DNA of 64,000 nucleotides from RPQJ01 sp963706535 (GTDB lineage: Bacteria; Pseudomonadota; Gammaproteobacteria; Steroidobacterales; Steroidobacteraceae), in assembly GCA_963706535.1 (NCBI GenBank), contig CAVPMU010000020.1, positions 3,608 to 67,607 on the forward strand, given 5' to 3'. The translations under genes were made by a program, and so were the position numbers. How positions within the stretch are numbered: position 1 is the first letter of the stretch; every line of letters starts with the position of its first letter. The notes under the pieces are model-generated. The model searched no databases and was not told where the DNA came from. It saw nothing but the letters and a program-made list of their open reading frames with translations. This document shows, one piece after another, positions 46,133-54,210 of the stretch.

Positions 46133-46488
46133 TGGCCGTAGCACGGCAGCCGAACAAGCCTGGTCTCCTGACGCTCACCATCAAGGACAAGAGCGCGCTC
46201 TACCTTGCCTACATGCCGTTCGTGAAGAACGGCGGGCTGTTCATCCCGACCAGCAGCAACTACCGCCTCGGCGACGAGGTCTTCATGCTGCTCAACCTGA
46301 TGGGCGAGGACGAGAAGCTGCCGGTGGCGGGGCGCGTGATCTGGATGACGCCGAAGGGCGCGCAGGGCAAGCGCACGGCCGGCATCGGCGTGCAGTTCAG
46401 CGAGCAGGATCGCGGCAACACCCAGCGCAAGATCGAGTCCTACCTGGCCGGCGCCCTGGGCGGCGACAAGGCTACCCACACGATGTGA
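46132..46488 (+). CDS. pilZ: Type IV pilus assembly protein PilZ
   Basis: PilZ-domain protein needed for type IV pilus biogenesis. 118 residues: LTLTIKDKSALYLAYMPFV, KNGGLFIPTSSNYRLGDEVF, LPVAGRVIWMTPKGAQG, AGIGVQFSEQD. The N-terminal RxxxR c-di-GMP-binding motif of signalling PilZ proteins is absent, as in the founding Pseudomonas and Xanthomonas PilZ. Last gene of the fab-pab-holB operon. A GC-rich palindromic stretch (46494-46508) separates it from the convergent gene. Confidence 0.93.
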   Translation: MAVARQPNKPGLLTLTIKDKSALYLAYMPFVKNGGLFIPTSSNYRLGDEVFMLLNLMGEDEKLPVAGRVIWMTPKGAQGKRTAGIGVQFSEQDRGNTQRKIESYLAGALGGDKATHTM

Positions 46489-46515
46489 TCGCCCGCCGGC
46501 CGGCCGGCCTCCGGA

Positions 46516-47604
46516 CTACTTGCTGCCGCCCGCCGGCGTGCTGATCAGCGCCTCGGCGAGGTCCGTCGCGGCGATGCCACCCTGCAGCACCGAGGCATCG
46601 AGCCCCCGTTCGCTCAGGATGTAGGCGGCGGCCGAGCTGCGCCGCCCGTTGTCGCAGCACACGACGTAGGGGACGCCGGGATCGAGTGTCTTGAGCTTGA
46701 GCCGCACGAAGTAGAGCGGCACGTTCAACGCGCCCTCGAAGTGGCAGTGCTCGAACTCGCTCGGCAGCCGTACGTCGAGCCAGCGGCCGCCGGCAGCGAC
46801 GATGCCGCTCGCGACGTCGAAATCCACCCAGTGCAGCATCGGCTCGTTCAGCAGCGTGTTGAAATCGTCCTTGCCGAGGCGCATCAGCACGCCGTCGGAC
46901 TGCATCGTGACGGTGGCGTTGCGGCGTGCGCCCGAGATCAGGGCTTCCTCGCCGAAGGTGTCGCCCATGCCGAGCTCGGCGAGCTTGATGCCATCGCGAT
47001 TGAGCGGGGTCTCGCGCGTGACGACGCAGCGACCGCTCACGATGGCGTAGAAGAAGTCGCCCTCGTCACCCTGCCGGATGACCGTGTCGCCGGCCGCGTA
47101 GTTGACGCGCTGCATGCGGATGAACACGGCCTGCAGGTTGGCCGGCGGGATCTTGTGGAAGGCCCGGCTCTGCAGCAGCAGCGTCATCCAGTCGTCGCCC
47201 GAGGCGCCGCCGGCCTTGAGCTCGCCGACCTCGTAGGTGCCGGTCTGGTCCCAGGTGAGCAGCACGTCGAGCAGGTCGCTGTCGATCGACAGGTACTCGA
47301 TGCGGTCGGAGGCCACGCGTGCCGAGCAGCGGCGCGGCAGCACCGGCGCGATCGGATGGCGCGCATCCGGGCTGCCGGCGACGACGGTGCCGACGATGCG
47401 CCCGCCCGTGAGCAGCTCCACCGTTCCCGACACCAGGTAATAGGTGCGCTTGTCCGTGTCGCCTTCCTTGAACAGCAGGCGACCCTGCGCCATGTCGCGC
47501 AGCGTGGTCTTGCGCGAGAGCGCACGCAGGTTCTCGCCCTTCAGGCCGTCGAGCGGCGAGAAGGCGCGCAACAGGCTCAATTCGAGGGGCGCGGGCTCAC
47601 TCAT
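46516..47604 (-). CDS. Protein with two cyclic-nucleotide-binding domains and a C-terminal rhodanese domain
   Basis: 362-residue soluble protein. First CAP_ED-type domain (about 10-130: LLRAFSPLDGLKGENLRALS, GRLLFKEGDTDKRTYYLVSG), second domain (about 140-255: FHKIPPANLQAVFIRMQ, VIRQGDEGDFFYAIVSGRCVV, GDTFGEEALISGARRNATV, a good phosphate-binding cassette), then a rhodanese domain (about 265-350: WLDVRLPSEFEHCHFEGALNVPL, active loop CCDNGRRSS). No helix-turn-helix, so a sensor rather than a CRP-type regulator. Effect of the nucleotide on sulfurtransfer is unknown. Single-gene unit convergent with pilZ. Confidence 0.85.
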   Translation of the reverse strand: MSEPAPLELSLLRAFSPLDGLKGENLRALSRKTTLRDMAQGRLLFKEGDTDKRTYYLVSGTVELLTGGRIVGTVVAGSPDARHPIAPVLPRRCSARVASDRIEYLSIDSDLLDVLLTWDQTGTYEVGELKAGGASGDDWMTLLLQSRAFHKIPPANLQAVFIRMQRVNYAAGDTVIRQGDEGDFFYAIVSGRCVVTRETPLNRDGIKLAELGMGDTFGEEALISGARRNATVTMQSDGVLMRLGKDDFNTLLNEPMLHWVDFDVASGIVAAGGRWLDVRLPSEFEHCHFEGALNVPLYFVRLKLKTLDPGVPYVVCCDNGRRSSAAAYILSERGLDASVLQGGIAATDLAEALISTPAGGSK

Positions 47605-47635
47605 GGGGATGCGTTTTCAAAGGTCCGCGATGGTA

Positions 47636-49681
47636 TCACAGCGTACCGCGCGTCAATGCGTCCCAGCCCGCGTCCGGCCGGAAGCGCGCACCGTGGCGGG
47701 CCTCGAGCTCGCGCAAGCGGGCGAGCATGATCCCGGTGCCGCGCTCGCTCGCATAGCGCAGCGGTCCGCCGCGGAACGGCGCGAACCCCGAGCCGAAGAT
47801 CACGCCGGCATCGACGAGGTCCGGGTCCGCGACCACGCCTTCGCGCAGGATGGCGACCGCCTCGTTGACCATCGGCAGCATCAGGCGATCCTCGAGGTCG
47901 GCCGGCGCCGTGCCGGCCGCGGCCGGCTTGACCGCCTTGCCGTCCTGCCACTCGTAGAGTCCCGCGCCCGACTTGCGACCGAGCTTGCCGGCCGTGACGA
48001 GATCGGCAACCGCTTCCGGCGCCGGGCGGCCGAAGGCCTGCGCGAGGATGCGGCCGACGTGCAGGCACACGTCGAGCCCCACGGTGTCGGCGAGCTCGAT
48101 CGGACCCATCGGCATGCCGAAGTCGGTCGCGACCCGGTCGATGACCGGCAGCGGCACGCCTTCCCGTGCGGCCAGCATGGCCTCGGTCAGGTAGGGCATC
48201 AGGATGCGGTTCACGAGGAAGCCGGGGGCACTGCGGCAAGGCAGCGGCAGCTTGTCCACGGCGCGGGCGAAGGCGAGGGCGGCGGCGCGAGTCTCCGGCC
48301 GGGTGTGGGCCGACTCGACAACTTCCACCAGCGGCATCTGCGCCACCGGGTTGAAGAAATGCAGGCCGACGAGCCGGCCGGGATCGGCGAGTCCGGACGC
48401 GAGGTCCTCCAGCATGATGCTCGAGGTATTGGTGGCCAGAATCGCTTCGGGCCGCATGCGCGGCTCGAGGCGTGCATACAGTTCGCGCTTGGCGCCGGCA
48501 TCCTCGAATATCGCCTCGATGACCACGTCCGCACGCTCCACGCCGTCCCCCGCCACGTCGCCCGCGAGGCGCGCCATCGCCTCGTCGGCCTTGCCGGGGA
48601 CGCGCTGGCGTTTCGCGAAGAAGGCCCGGGCCCGCTCGAGCGCAGGCTGCACGAACTCCTCGGCACGATCCTGCAGCGTGACCGTGAACCCGCGCAGCGC
48701 GCACCACGCGGCGATATCGCCGCCCATCACGCCCGCGCCCACGACGTGCACGTGCCCGCCCCGGGGGATCTCCCGCCCGCCCAGTGCCTTCATGCGTTCC
48801 TGCAGGAAAAAGACGCGCACGAGGTTGCGCGAGGTCGGGCTGCACACCAGGCGCGCGACGGATTGCGCCTCGGCCTCGTAGGCGGTCCGCGGATTGGCGC
48901 CGTGGCGACGCCACAGGTCGACGACGGCGTAGGGCGCCGGGTAGTGGGCCCGCTTCGCACGCTTCGCCACCTGCTGCTCGATCTTCGGCGCGATGAACGG
49001 GCGCACGGGCGCCAGCGACAGCAGTCGCTGGGCGAGAGCTGCGCTGCGGGGCGGCATGGGGTGCAGGACCATCTGTCTCGCGGCGTCCCGCAGCCGCTCG
49101 GCCGGCACGACGCGGTCGACGAGGCCGAGCTTCGCCGCCTTGTCCGGCCGGTGGTTGCGGCCGGTGAGCATCATGTCCATCGCCGCCGTCACGCCTAGCA
49201 GGCGCACGGTGCGCACCGTGCCGCCGAAACCCGGGTGGATGCCGAGCATCACTTCCGGCAGGCCGAGCGTGGCCTTCGGGTCGTCCACGCAGACACGGTA
49301 GCGGCAGGCGAGTGCGAGTTCGAGGCCGCCACCGAGGCAGTAGCCGTTGATCGCGGCGACGGTGGGGAAGGGCAGTCGCTCGAGGCGCGCGAGGATCGCG
49401 TGGGCCGCGCGTATGAACGGCACAGCCTCCTCTGGCGAACGCACCGAGGCGAACTCGGTGATGTCGGCCCCCGCGACGAACCCCGCCTTCCCGGAGGTGA
49501 CCACGAGGCCGCGCGGGGCGAGCCTCTCGATCTCGCCGAGCAGCGCGTCGAGCTGCTCCATGGTCTCGCGCCCGAGCGAGTTGGCGCCGGCGCCCGGCTT
49601 GTCGAGCGTGAGCCACGCGATGCGCTCGTCGTCCGTCGCGAGCGACCACTGCTGGCCGCCCGTCTCGCTTGATGTCGTCAT
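47636..49681 (-). CDS. FadJ/FadB-like 3-hydroxyacyl-CoA dehydrogenase/enoyl-CoA hydratase
   Basis: Multifunctional alpha subunit of beta-oxidation. 681 residues: N-terminal crotonase domain with the two catalytic-Glu segments (YCLGGGLELALACR and LPEVMLGIHPGFGGT) and oxyanion motif VAGADI; NAD-binding dehydrogenase domain from about residue 310 (VHVVGAGVMGGDIAAWCALRG), HFFNPVAQMPLVEVV, and the C-terminal 3HCDH domain (NRILMPYLTEAM). GGAGACC precedes ATG 49681. No thiolase (fadA/fadI) lies next to it, so it resembles FadJ-type orphan arrangement in this respect. Confidence 0.9.
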   Translation of the reverse strand: MTTSSETGGQQWSLATDDERIAWLTLDKPGAGANSLGRETMEQLDALLGEIERLAPRGLVVTSGKAGFVAGADITEFASVRSPEEAVPFIRAAHAILARLERLPFPTVAAINGYCLGGGLELALACRYRVCVDDPKATLGLPEVMLGIHPGFGGTVRTVRLLGVTAAMDMMLTGRNHRPDKAAKLGLVDRVVPAERLRDAARQMVLHPMPPRSAALAQRLLSLAPVRPFIAPKIEQQVAKRAKRAHYPAPYAVVDLWRRHGANPRTAYEAEAQSVARLVCSPTSRNLVRVFFLQERMKALGGREIPRGGHVHVVGAGVMGGDIAAWCALRGFTVTLQDRAEEFVQPALERARAFFAKRQRVPGKADEAMARLAGDVAGDGVERADVVIEAIFEDAGAKRELYARLEPRMRPEAILATNTSSIMLEDLASGLADPGRLVGLHFFNPVAQMPLVEVVESAHTRPETRAAALAFARAVDKLPLPCRSAPGFLVNRILMPYLTEAMLAAREGVPLPVIDRVATDFGMPMGPIELADTVGLDVCLHVGRILAQAFGRPAPEAVADLVTAGKLGRKSGAGLYEWQDGKAVKPAAAGTAPADLEDRLMLPMVNEAVAILREGVVADPDLVDAGVIFGSGFAPFRGGPLRYASERGTGIMLARLRELEARHGARFRPDAGWDALTRGTL

Positions 49682-49701
49682 GTGGTCTCCTCGCCGGCCG
49701 G

Positions 49702-50457
49702 TCAGGCGGCGACGCGCTTCTCGCCGGTCAAGCGGAAGTCGCAGATCAGTGGGCGATGGTCGGAGTAGGTGACGCCCGGGACCTCGAACGATTCGATCTC
49801 GATGCCGCGCGAGTGCAGGATGAAGTCGAGTTCCATGCGCGGGCGGCGCGCCGGGTAGGAGGGCAGGCGCTCGCGGTTGGCGCTCCGCAATCCGCTCGCC
49901 TCCATGAAGAGCGCGATCTCGTGCTCGCCCCAGAAAGTGTTGAAATCACCCGCGACGATCACCGGCTTCGGGGAACGCTTCACCAGCTCGAAGAGGTAGC
50001 GCAGCTGCACGTGGCGGTGGCGGAACTTGAGCGACAGGTGCACCAGGAACACGCACAGGTCGTCGAGCTCGAGTTCGATGATCAGGCGCTTGATGCCGGT
50101 GTCGAAGTAGTGGAAGCGCTCGCCCTCGACGCGTGGCGCGGCCAGGAACGCGTTGCCCTGCTTGTTGACGATCGGCACCAGCGTGTTGAAGGAACCCGTG
50201 CCGTACTTGCACTGGTAGATGGAGTAGTGACCGAGCGACTCGGCGATCACCGCGGCCTGGTTCACCCGCCCGGTGCGGATCGAGCCGGTGTCGACCTCGA
50301 CCAGCCCGACGATGTCCGGGTCGGCTCCCTTGATGAAGCGGGTGATGTCCTGCAGGACGCGCGGGTTGCTGCGGAGGTACCCGGCGCCCGGCACCGGCAG
50401 GTGGAACGCGGCGCCGGTGCCCGTCGCGTAGCGGATGTTATAGAGCAGGAAGCGCAT
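49702..50457 (-). CDS. Endonuclease/exonuclease/phosphatase (DNase I-fold) family protein
   Basis: 251-residue metal-dependent phosphodiesterase-fold protein. Active-site pattern: MRFLLYNIRYA (Asn), DIVGLVEVD (Glu metal ligand), VHLSLKFRHRHVQ (His), GDFNTFWGEHE (Asp/Asn), ELDFILHS and SDHRPLICDF (catalytic Asp-His). No signal peptide, so cytoplasmic. The substrate (nucleic acid, phosphoinositide-like, other) cannot be read from sequence. Divergent from the TIR-like gene at 50530, with only 72 bp between starts. Confidence 0.87.
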   Translation of the reverse strand: MRFLLYNIRYATGTGAAFHLPVPGAGYLRSNPRVLQDITRFIKGADPDIVGLVEVDTGSIRTGRVNQAAVIAESLGHYSIYQCKYGTGSFNTLVPIVNKQGNAFLAAPRVEGERFHYFDTGIKRLIIELELDDLCVFLVHLSLKFRHRHVQLRYLFELVKRSPKPVIVAGDFNTFWGEHEIALFMEASGLRSANRERLPSYPARRPRMELDFILHSRGIEIESFEVPGVTYSDHRPLICDFRLTGEKRVAA

Positions 50458-50529
50458 TCGATCGCAATATTACAGCTAGGCTACACTACGGGCCGGGGCA
50501 GGGCCTTTTGGTTCGGTACAGGAGACGCC

Positions 50530-50991
50530 GTGAGCAGCGTATCGCAGAAGAACCCGATCCGGTTGTTCGTCTGTCACGTATGGAAGAAGGACGACGACTA
50601 CCATCGCATTTTCGAGTACCTCGAGAGCGTGGACAACTTCTTCTACCGCAACACCAGCACGCCCGAGAACCGGCCGCAGGGCGACAAGGAGGCGATGCGC
50701 AACGACCTGCGCAAGCAGATCGGCGACGCCGAGGCGGTCGTGCTGCCCTCGCAGCTCTACCGCAAGCACACCGACTGGGTGGAGTTCCAGATGCACTGCG
50801 CCAAGGCTTTCGACAAGCCGGTGATCGTGCTCGAGCCCTTCGGCACGCACGAGACCATCGCGCCCGCGGTGCTCGAGCTAGGCGACGAGGTCGTGCCGTG
50901 GGACAAGCGGCAGCTGGTGGACGCCATCAAGCGCCAGGCGCGTCACGAGGAAACGACGCGCTTCGACACGATCGAGTTCAAGCTCGATTGA
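50530..50991 (+). CDS. TIR-like (DUF1863/MTH538, ThsB-type) domain protein
   Basis: 153-residue stand-alone TIR-like protein. Fold signature: IRLFVCHVWKKDDDYHRIFEYL, NFFYRNTSTPENRP, LRKQIGDAEAVVLPSQLYRKHTDWVEFQMHCAKAF, KPVIVLEPFG, VVPWDKRQLVDAIK. This family includes ThsB of Thoeris antiphage systems and uncharacterised proteins. No ThsA (SIR2/SLOG) partner is nearby. GTG 50530 follows GGAGA. Convergent with the next gene by a 14-bp overlap and divergent from a DNase I-fold gene. Role unknown; NAD-derived signalling is possible by family only. Confidence 0.82.
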   Translation: MSSVSQKNPIRLFVCHVWKKDDDYHRIFEYLESVDNFFYRNTSTPENRPQGDKEAMRNDLRKQIGDAEAVVLPSQLYRKHTDWVEFQMHCAKAFDKPVIVLEPFGTHETIAPAVLELGDEVVPWDKRQLVDAIKRQARHEETTRFDTIEFKLD

Positions 50992-51364
50992 GGAATGCCG
51001 GCAGGTCTTCGTCGCCGTCCTCGCTGCCGACCACGCGCAGCTGACGCTGCGCGGCGGCCGCCTCGCGGCTTTCGCCGCCCGACATCGCGACGAGCATCTC
51101 GAGCACCTCGGCGGCGTGTCTTCCCGCTTCCTGCTCGGACATCTTGCGTACCGCGACCTCGACGGCATTCAAGCCGCCGGTGGCCTGCGCGCTGTGCATG
51201 GCTGCCGAGAATTCCTCGAAGCACGGCAGCACTTCGGCGGGCAGGGCGCGCGCATCGATCTCGCGCAGGTGACGAAGGTAGGCATCCGCCAGACGCTGCT
51301 TGACGGGGCCGGGCCCGACCAGGATGGCCGCGGCACGCAGGAAATGCTCCCAGTTCGATGACAT
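50978..51364 (-). CDS. Conserved hypothetical protein, 128 residues
   Basis: I do not recognise a named family. From ATG 51364 the product is MSSNWEHFLRAAAILVG..., all helical in appearance with no membrane segment or signal: helices about 5-35, 45-65, 70-105 (NAVEVAVRKMSEQEAGRHAAEVLEML), then a short charged tail (VVGSEDGDEDLP). Lengthening the frame to 51520 would run through the AT-rich upstream region. Preceded by two direct repeats and an A/T-rich stretch that look regulatory, so it is probably expressed from its own promoter. Confidence 0.65.
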   Translation of the reverse strand: MSSNWEHFLRAAAILVGPGPVKQRLADAYLRHLREIDARALPAEVLPCFEEFSAAMHSAQATGGLNAVEVAVRKMSEQEAGRHAAEVLEMLVAMSGGESREAAAAQRQLRVVGSEDGDEDLPAFLNRA

Positions 51365-51388
51365 TCGCTCACCCCGCCATCGGCGTGG

Positions 51389-51494
51389 TTCCAATCTTTC
51401 CTTGTTTTTCAGGAACCTGCGCCGGAAATATAATGTAAAATTCCCGCCGGCCAGCCTGTAAAATTCCCACCGAATCATCAGGCTACGATTGGAA
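51389..51494. repeat. Paired repeats in the 51.4 kb intergenic region
   Basis: Direct repeat TGTAAAATTCCC at 51434-51445 and 51457-51468 (23-bp period, about two helical turns). Around it, TTCCAATC at 51389-51396 and GATTGGAA at 51487-51494 form an inverted pair. The patch is markedly AT-richer than the rest of the window. It lies upstream of the minus-strand 128-residue gene; probable regulator-binding sites. Confidence 0.6.
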
Positions 51495-51553
51495 TATACG
51501 CCGCCGCGGAGGAATTTCAACGAGGCGGCTGATATTCCCGCGAGCCTGCGCCG

Positions 51554-52102
51554 TCAGGCCTTGTTATCGCCCGATTTCGACAGCACCAGTTCGCCATCCT
51601 CGACCGGGATGCGCTTGCCCGGGTCGTGGTCCATGCGCACCGTGCCTTCCTCGTCGCCGAGCTTGTAACGCACCTCGTAACCATCCTGCGACTCGGTCGT
51701 GTCGTACACCGTTCGACAGCGTTGCTCGGTCGCCTGGTAGGTGTTGCCTTCCTGCATGCGTTTCTGGATCTTGCTGCCGGCATAGCCGCCGGCCGCCGCA
51801 CCGGCAACGGTCGCGACCTTCTGGCCGTCGCCGTCGCCGATCTGGTTGCCGAGGACGCCACCGATCACGGCACCCGCCACGGCGCCCGTGACGCGCTTCG
51901 GATCCTTGACCGGCGCCTGGTGCGTGACGACCACGTCCTCGCACACCTGCCGTGGAGTGCTCACCGCCTTCATCACCGGCTCGACGGAGAGCACCTGCGC
52001 GTAGTCCGAGCGGGCATCAATGACCCGGTAGCCCGCCACTGCGCCGACTGCGGTGGCTGCGATGCCGCCGATGATGAGCCCCTTGACCATCGACTTGTCC
52101 AT
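51554..52102 (-). CDS. Glycine-zipper 2TM-domain protein (17 kDa surface antigen-like)
   Basis: 182-residue envelope protein. N-terminal hydrophobic segment (GLIIGGIAATAVGAVAGY, about 8-25) serves as signal or anchor without a lipobox Cys. The glycine-zipper pair is at about 70-115 (GAVAGAVIGGVLGNQIG, VAGAAAGGYAGSKI). C-terminal half resembles the family tail (CRTVYDTTESQDGYEVRYKLGDEEGTVRMDHDPGKRIPV read in pieces). AGGAGGA lies upstream of ATG 52102. Likely outer-membrane-associated; stress role unproven. Confidence 0.82.
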   Translation of the reverse strand: MDKSMVKGLIIGGIAATAVGAVAGYRVIDARSDYAQVLSVEPVMKAVSTPRQVCEDVVVTHQAPVKDPKRVTGAVAGAVIGGVLGNQIGDGDGQKVATVAGAAAGGYAGSKIQKRMQEGNTYQATEQRCRTVYDTTESQDGYEVRYKLGDEEGTVRMDHDPGKRIPVEDGELVLSKSGDNKA

Positions 52103-52135
52103 GCCTGTCCTCCTCGAGGTCGTGACCTAGCCTAT

Positions 52136-52230
52136 CGACCCCGAGGCCGTGGAGATAGTTCCATGCGCAGCGTCTTTGACAATTTGATCATCTTTATAAT
52201 CAGTGCTTTGTTGTTGACATTTGATGTTAT
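52136..52230. promoter_or_regulatory. AT-rich intergenic patch upstream of the glycine-zipper gene
   Basis: About 95 bp that is strongly AT-rich for this window, between the aldolase stop and the glycine-zipper start, both on the minus strand. On the minus strand TATAAA (52193-52198) has ATGTCA 16 bp before it, a plausible promoter. No terminator with T-run was seen for the aldolase. Confidence 0.4.
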
Positions 52231-53304
52231 TTATAGCCGCTGCCGCACGACCTGGTTCAGTTCGCCCGTCCGGTAGCGCTCCGCCATCGTCTCGAGCGTC
52301 AGCGGCTTGATCTTCGAGGCCTGCCCCGCGCAGCCGAAGGCCTCGTAGCGCAGCTTGCAGATGCCCTTCGCCGCCTTCTGCGCATCGGCGAGGAACTTGC
52401 GCGGGTCGAACTCGGAGGGCTTCTCCGCCATGTGCCTGCGCATCGCGCCCGTCATCGCGAGGCGGATGTCGGTGTCGATGTTCACCTTGCGCACGCCGTG
52501 CCTGATGCCGGTGACGATCTCCTCGACCGGCACGCCGTAGGTCTCCTTCATCTGGCCGCCGTGCTGCCGGATGACATCGAGCCACTCCTGCGGAACGCTG
52601 GAGGAGCCGTGCATGACGAGGTGAGTGTTCGGGATGCGGGCGTGAATCTCCTTGATGCGCTCGATCGCCAGGATGTCGCCGGTGGGCTTGCGCGTGAACT
52701 TGTACGCGCCGTGCGACGTGCCGATGGCGATGGCGAGGGCGTCGCACTGCGTGTTCTGCACGAAGTCCGCCGCCTGGTCCGGATCGGTGAGCAACTGTTC
52801 GCGGGTCATCGTGCCCTCGGCGCCATGCCCGTCCTCCTTGTCGCCGCGCATGGTCTCGAGCGAGCCGAGCACGCCGAGCTCCGCCTCGACCGTCACGCCG
52901 ATCGCGTGCGAAAACTCCACCACCTTGCGCGAGGTCTCGACGTTGTACTCGTAGGAGGAGGGCGACTTGCCGTCCTCCATCAGCGAGCCGTCCATCATGA
53001 CGCTCGAGAAGCCGGAGCGGATGGCGCTCATGCACACCGCCGGCGACTGGCCGTGGTCCTGGTGCATGACGACAGGGATGTGTGGATAGGCCTCGATCGC
53101 GGCCTGGATCAGGTGGCGCAGGAAAGCCTCGCCGGCGTATTTCCGGGCGCCCGCCGAGCCCTGCATGATGACCGGGCTGTCGAGCTCGTCGGCCGCCTCC
53201 ATGATGGCGCGCACCTGCTCGAGGTTGTTGACGTTGAACGCCGGCAGTCCGTAGCCGTTCTCGGCAGCGTGGTCGAGCAACTGGCGCATCGAAACGAGGG
53301 GCAT
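52231..53304 (-). CDS. fba: Class II fructose-bisphosphate aldolase
   Basis: Zinc aldolase of glycolysis/gluconeogenesis or the Calvin cycle. 357 residues, the CbbA/FbaA-long type: MPLVSMRQLLDHAAENGYGLPAFNVNN, VVMHQDHGQSP (zinc His), VEAELGVLGSLE, HGSSSVPQEW (zinc His), GVRKVNIDTDIRLA. ATG 53304 has AAGGAG 9 bp upstream. Other glycolytic genes are not adjacent. It is divergent from the GFA-family gene. Confidence 0.94.
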   Translation of the reverse strand: MPLVSMRQLLDHAAENGYGLPAFNVNNLEQVRAIMEAADELDSPVIMQGSAGARKYAGEAFLRHLIQAAIEAYPHIPVVMHQDHGQSPAVCMSAIRSGFSSVMMDGSLMEDGKSPSSYEYNVETSRKVVEFSHAIGVTVEAELGVLGSLETMRGDKEDGHGAEGTMTREQLLTDPDQAADFVQNTQCDALAIAIGTSHGAYKFTRKPTGDILAIERIKEIHARIPNTHLVMHGSSSVPQEWLDVIRQHGGQMKETYGVPVEEIVTGIRHGVRKVNIDTDIRLAMTGAMRRHMAEKPSEFDPRKFLADAQKAAKGICKLRYEAFGCAGQASKIKPLTLETMAERYRTGELNQVVRQRL

Positions 53305-53432
53305 GAAGAGACTCCTTCGGCTGGACAGGATCAATTTACCGCAGCGCCGCGTGCCGCGGCTTGCGGACTTCCGCAGTCCGCAGGGTGTATAAACCTGCCG
53401 TCGCAACTCTTGCGGAACGGACTGGGCAGCGC

Positions 53433-53930
53433 ATGAACGACGCGATGACCGGCGCGGGGGATTCCCCGCTCGAGGGCGGTTGCGACTGCCGGGGCGTGCG
53501 CTACCGGATGACGGGCCGGCCGCTGTTCGTCCACTGCTGCCATTGCCGCTGGTGCCAACGGGAGAGCGGCGCCTCCTTCGCGTTGAACGCGCTGATCGAG
53601 GCCGATCGCGTGGCGCTGCTGCAAGGCGAGCCGATGGTCGTCGACACGCCGTCGAACAGCGGCAAGGGACAGCGGATCGCGCGGTGCCCGCAATGCTGGA
53701 TCGCCCTGTGGAGCAACTACGCGGGGGCGGGGGAGGCGATCCGCTTCGTGCGCGTCGGCACGCTGGACGAGGCCGATCGCCTGCCGCCCGACATTCACAT
53801 CTTCACGGCATCGAAGCAACCCTGGGTAGTGCTGCTGCCCGGCGTGCCGGCCGTGCCCGAGTACTACAGCGCCAGGGAACACTGGCCAGCGGCGAGCCTC
53901 GAGCGACGGCGCATCCTGCTCGGACGCTGA
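53433..53930 (+). CDS. GFA (glutathione-dependent formaldehyde-activating)/CENP-V family protein
   Basis: 165-residue zinc protein. Two zinc sites: CDCRGVRY and HCCHCRWCQRESGA, then RCPQCWIALWS; typical of the GFA/Mss4-like fold. True GFA activity has been questioned in the family, so the substrate is left open. ATG 53433 (MNDAMTGAGDSPLEGGCDC) chosen as the first Met before the domain. A TATAAA at 53388-53393 could be its -10. Confidence 0.85.
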   Translation: MNDAMTGAGDSPLEGGCDCRGVRYRMTGRPLFVHCCHCRWCQRESGASFALNALIEADRVALLQGEPMVVDTPSNSGKGQRIARCPQCWIALWSNYAGAGEAIRFVRVGTLDEADRLPPDIHIFTASKQPWVVLLPGVPAVPEYYSAREHWPAASLERRRILLGR

Positions 53931-53988
53931 TTGCCGAAGCCGCGACGATGCGCGACCATCCGGCGAGCGTTACGACCGAGGACCCGCA

Positions 53989-54210
53989 GTGAACGCAACG
54001 AAGATCGTAGCCATCCTGCTCATCGCGGCAGGCTTGCTGGGGCTGGTGTACGGCAGCTTCAGCTACACGAAGGAAACCCACGAGACCAAGATCGGCCCGC
54101 TCGAGTTCTCGTTGAAGGAGAAGGAACGGGTCAACGTGCCGGTGTGGGCCGGCGTGGGCGCCATCGTGATTGGCAGCGCCCTGCTGTTGCTCGGCGGCAG
54201 GAGGCGCTAG
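53989..54210 (+). CDS. Small two-helix membrane protein (DUF3185-like)
   Basis: 73 residues: helix IVAILLIAAGLLGLVYGSFSY (about 6-26), a charged loop (TKETHETKIGPLEFSLKEKERV), and helix VWAGVGAIVIGSALLLLGG ending in Arg. The pattern recurs in many proteobacterial small inner-membrane proteins of unknown function. Its end meets the convergent hydrolase by 4 bp. Confidence 0.7.
   Translation: MNATKIVAILLIAAGLLGLVYGSFSYTKETHETKIGPLEFSLKEKERVNVPVWAGVGAIVIGSALLLLGGRRR

Noticed and set aside
46489..46515. Bidirectional terminator between pilZ and the rhodanese fusion gene
   Set aside because: GC palindrome is present but there is no T-run on either strand; evidence too weak to call.
50530..50991. 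Complete Thoeris antiphage system
   Set aside because: Only a ThsB-like protein is present; no ThsA (SIR2 or SLOG effector) in the neighbourhood.
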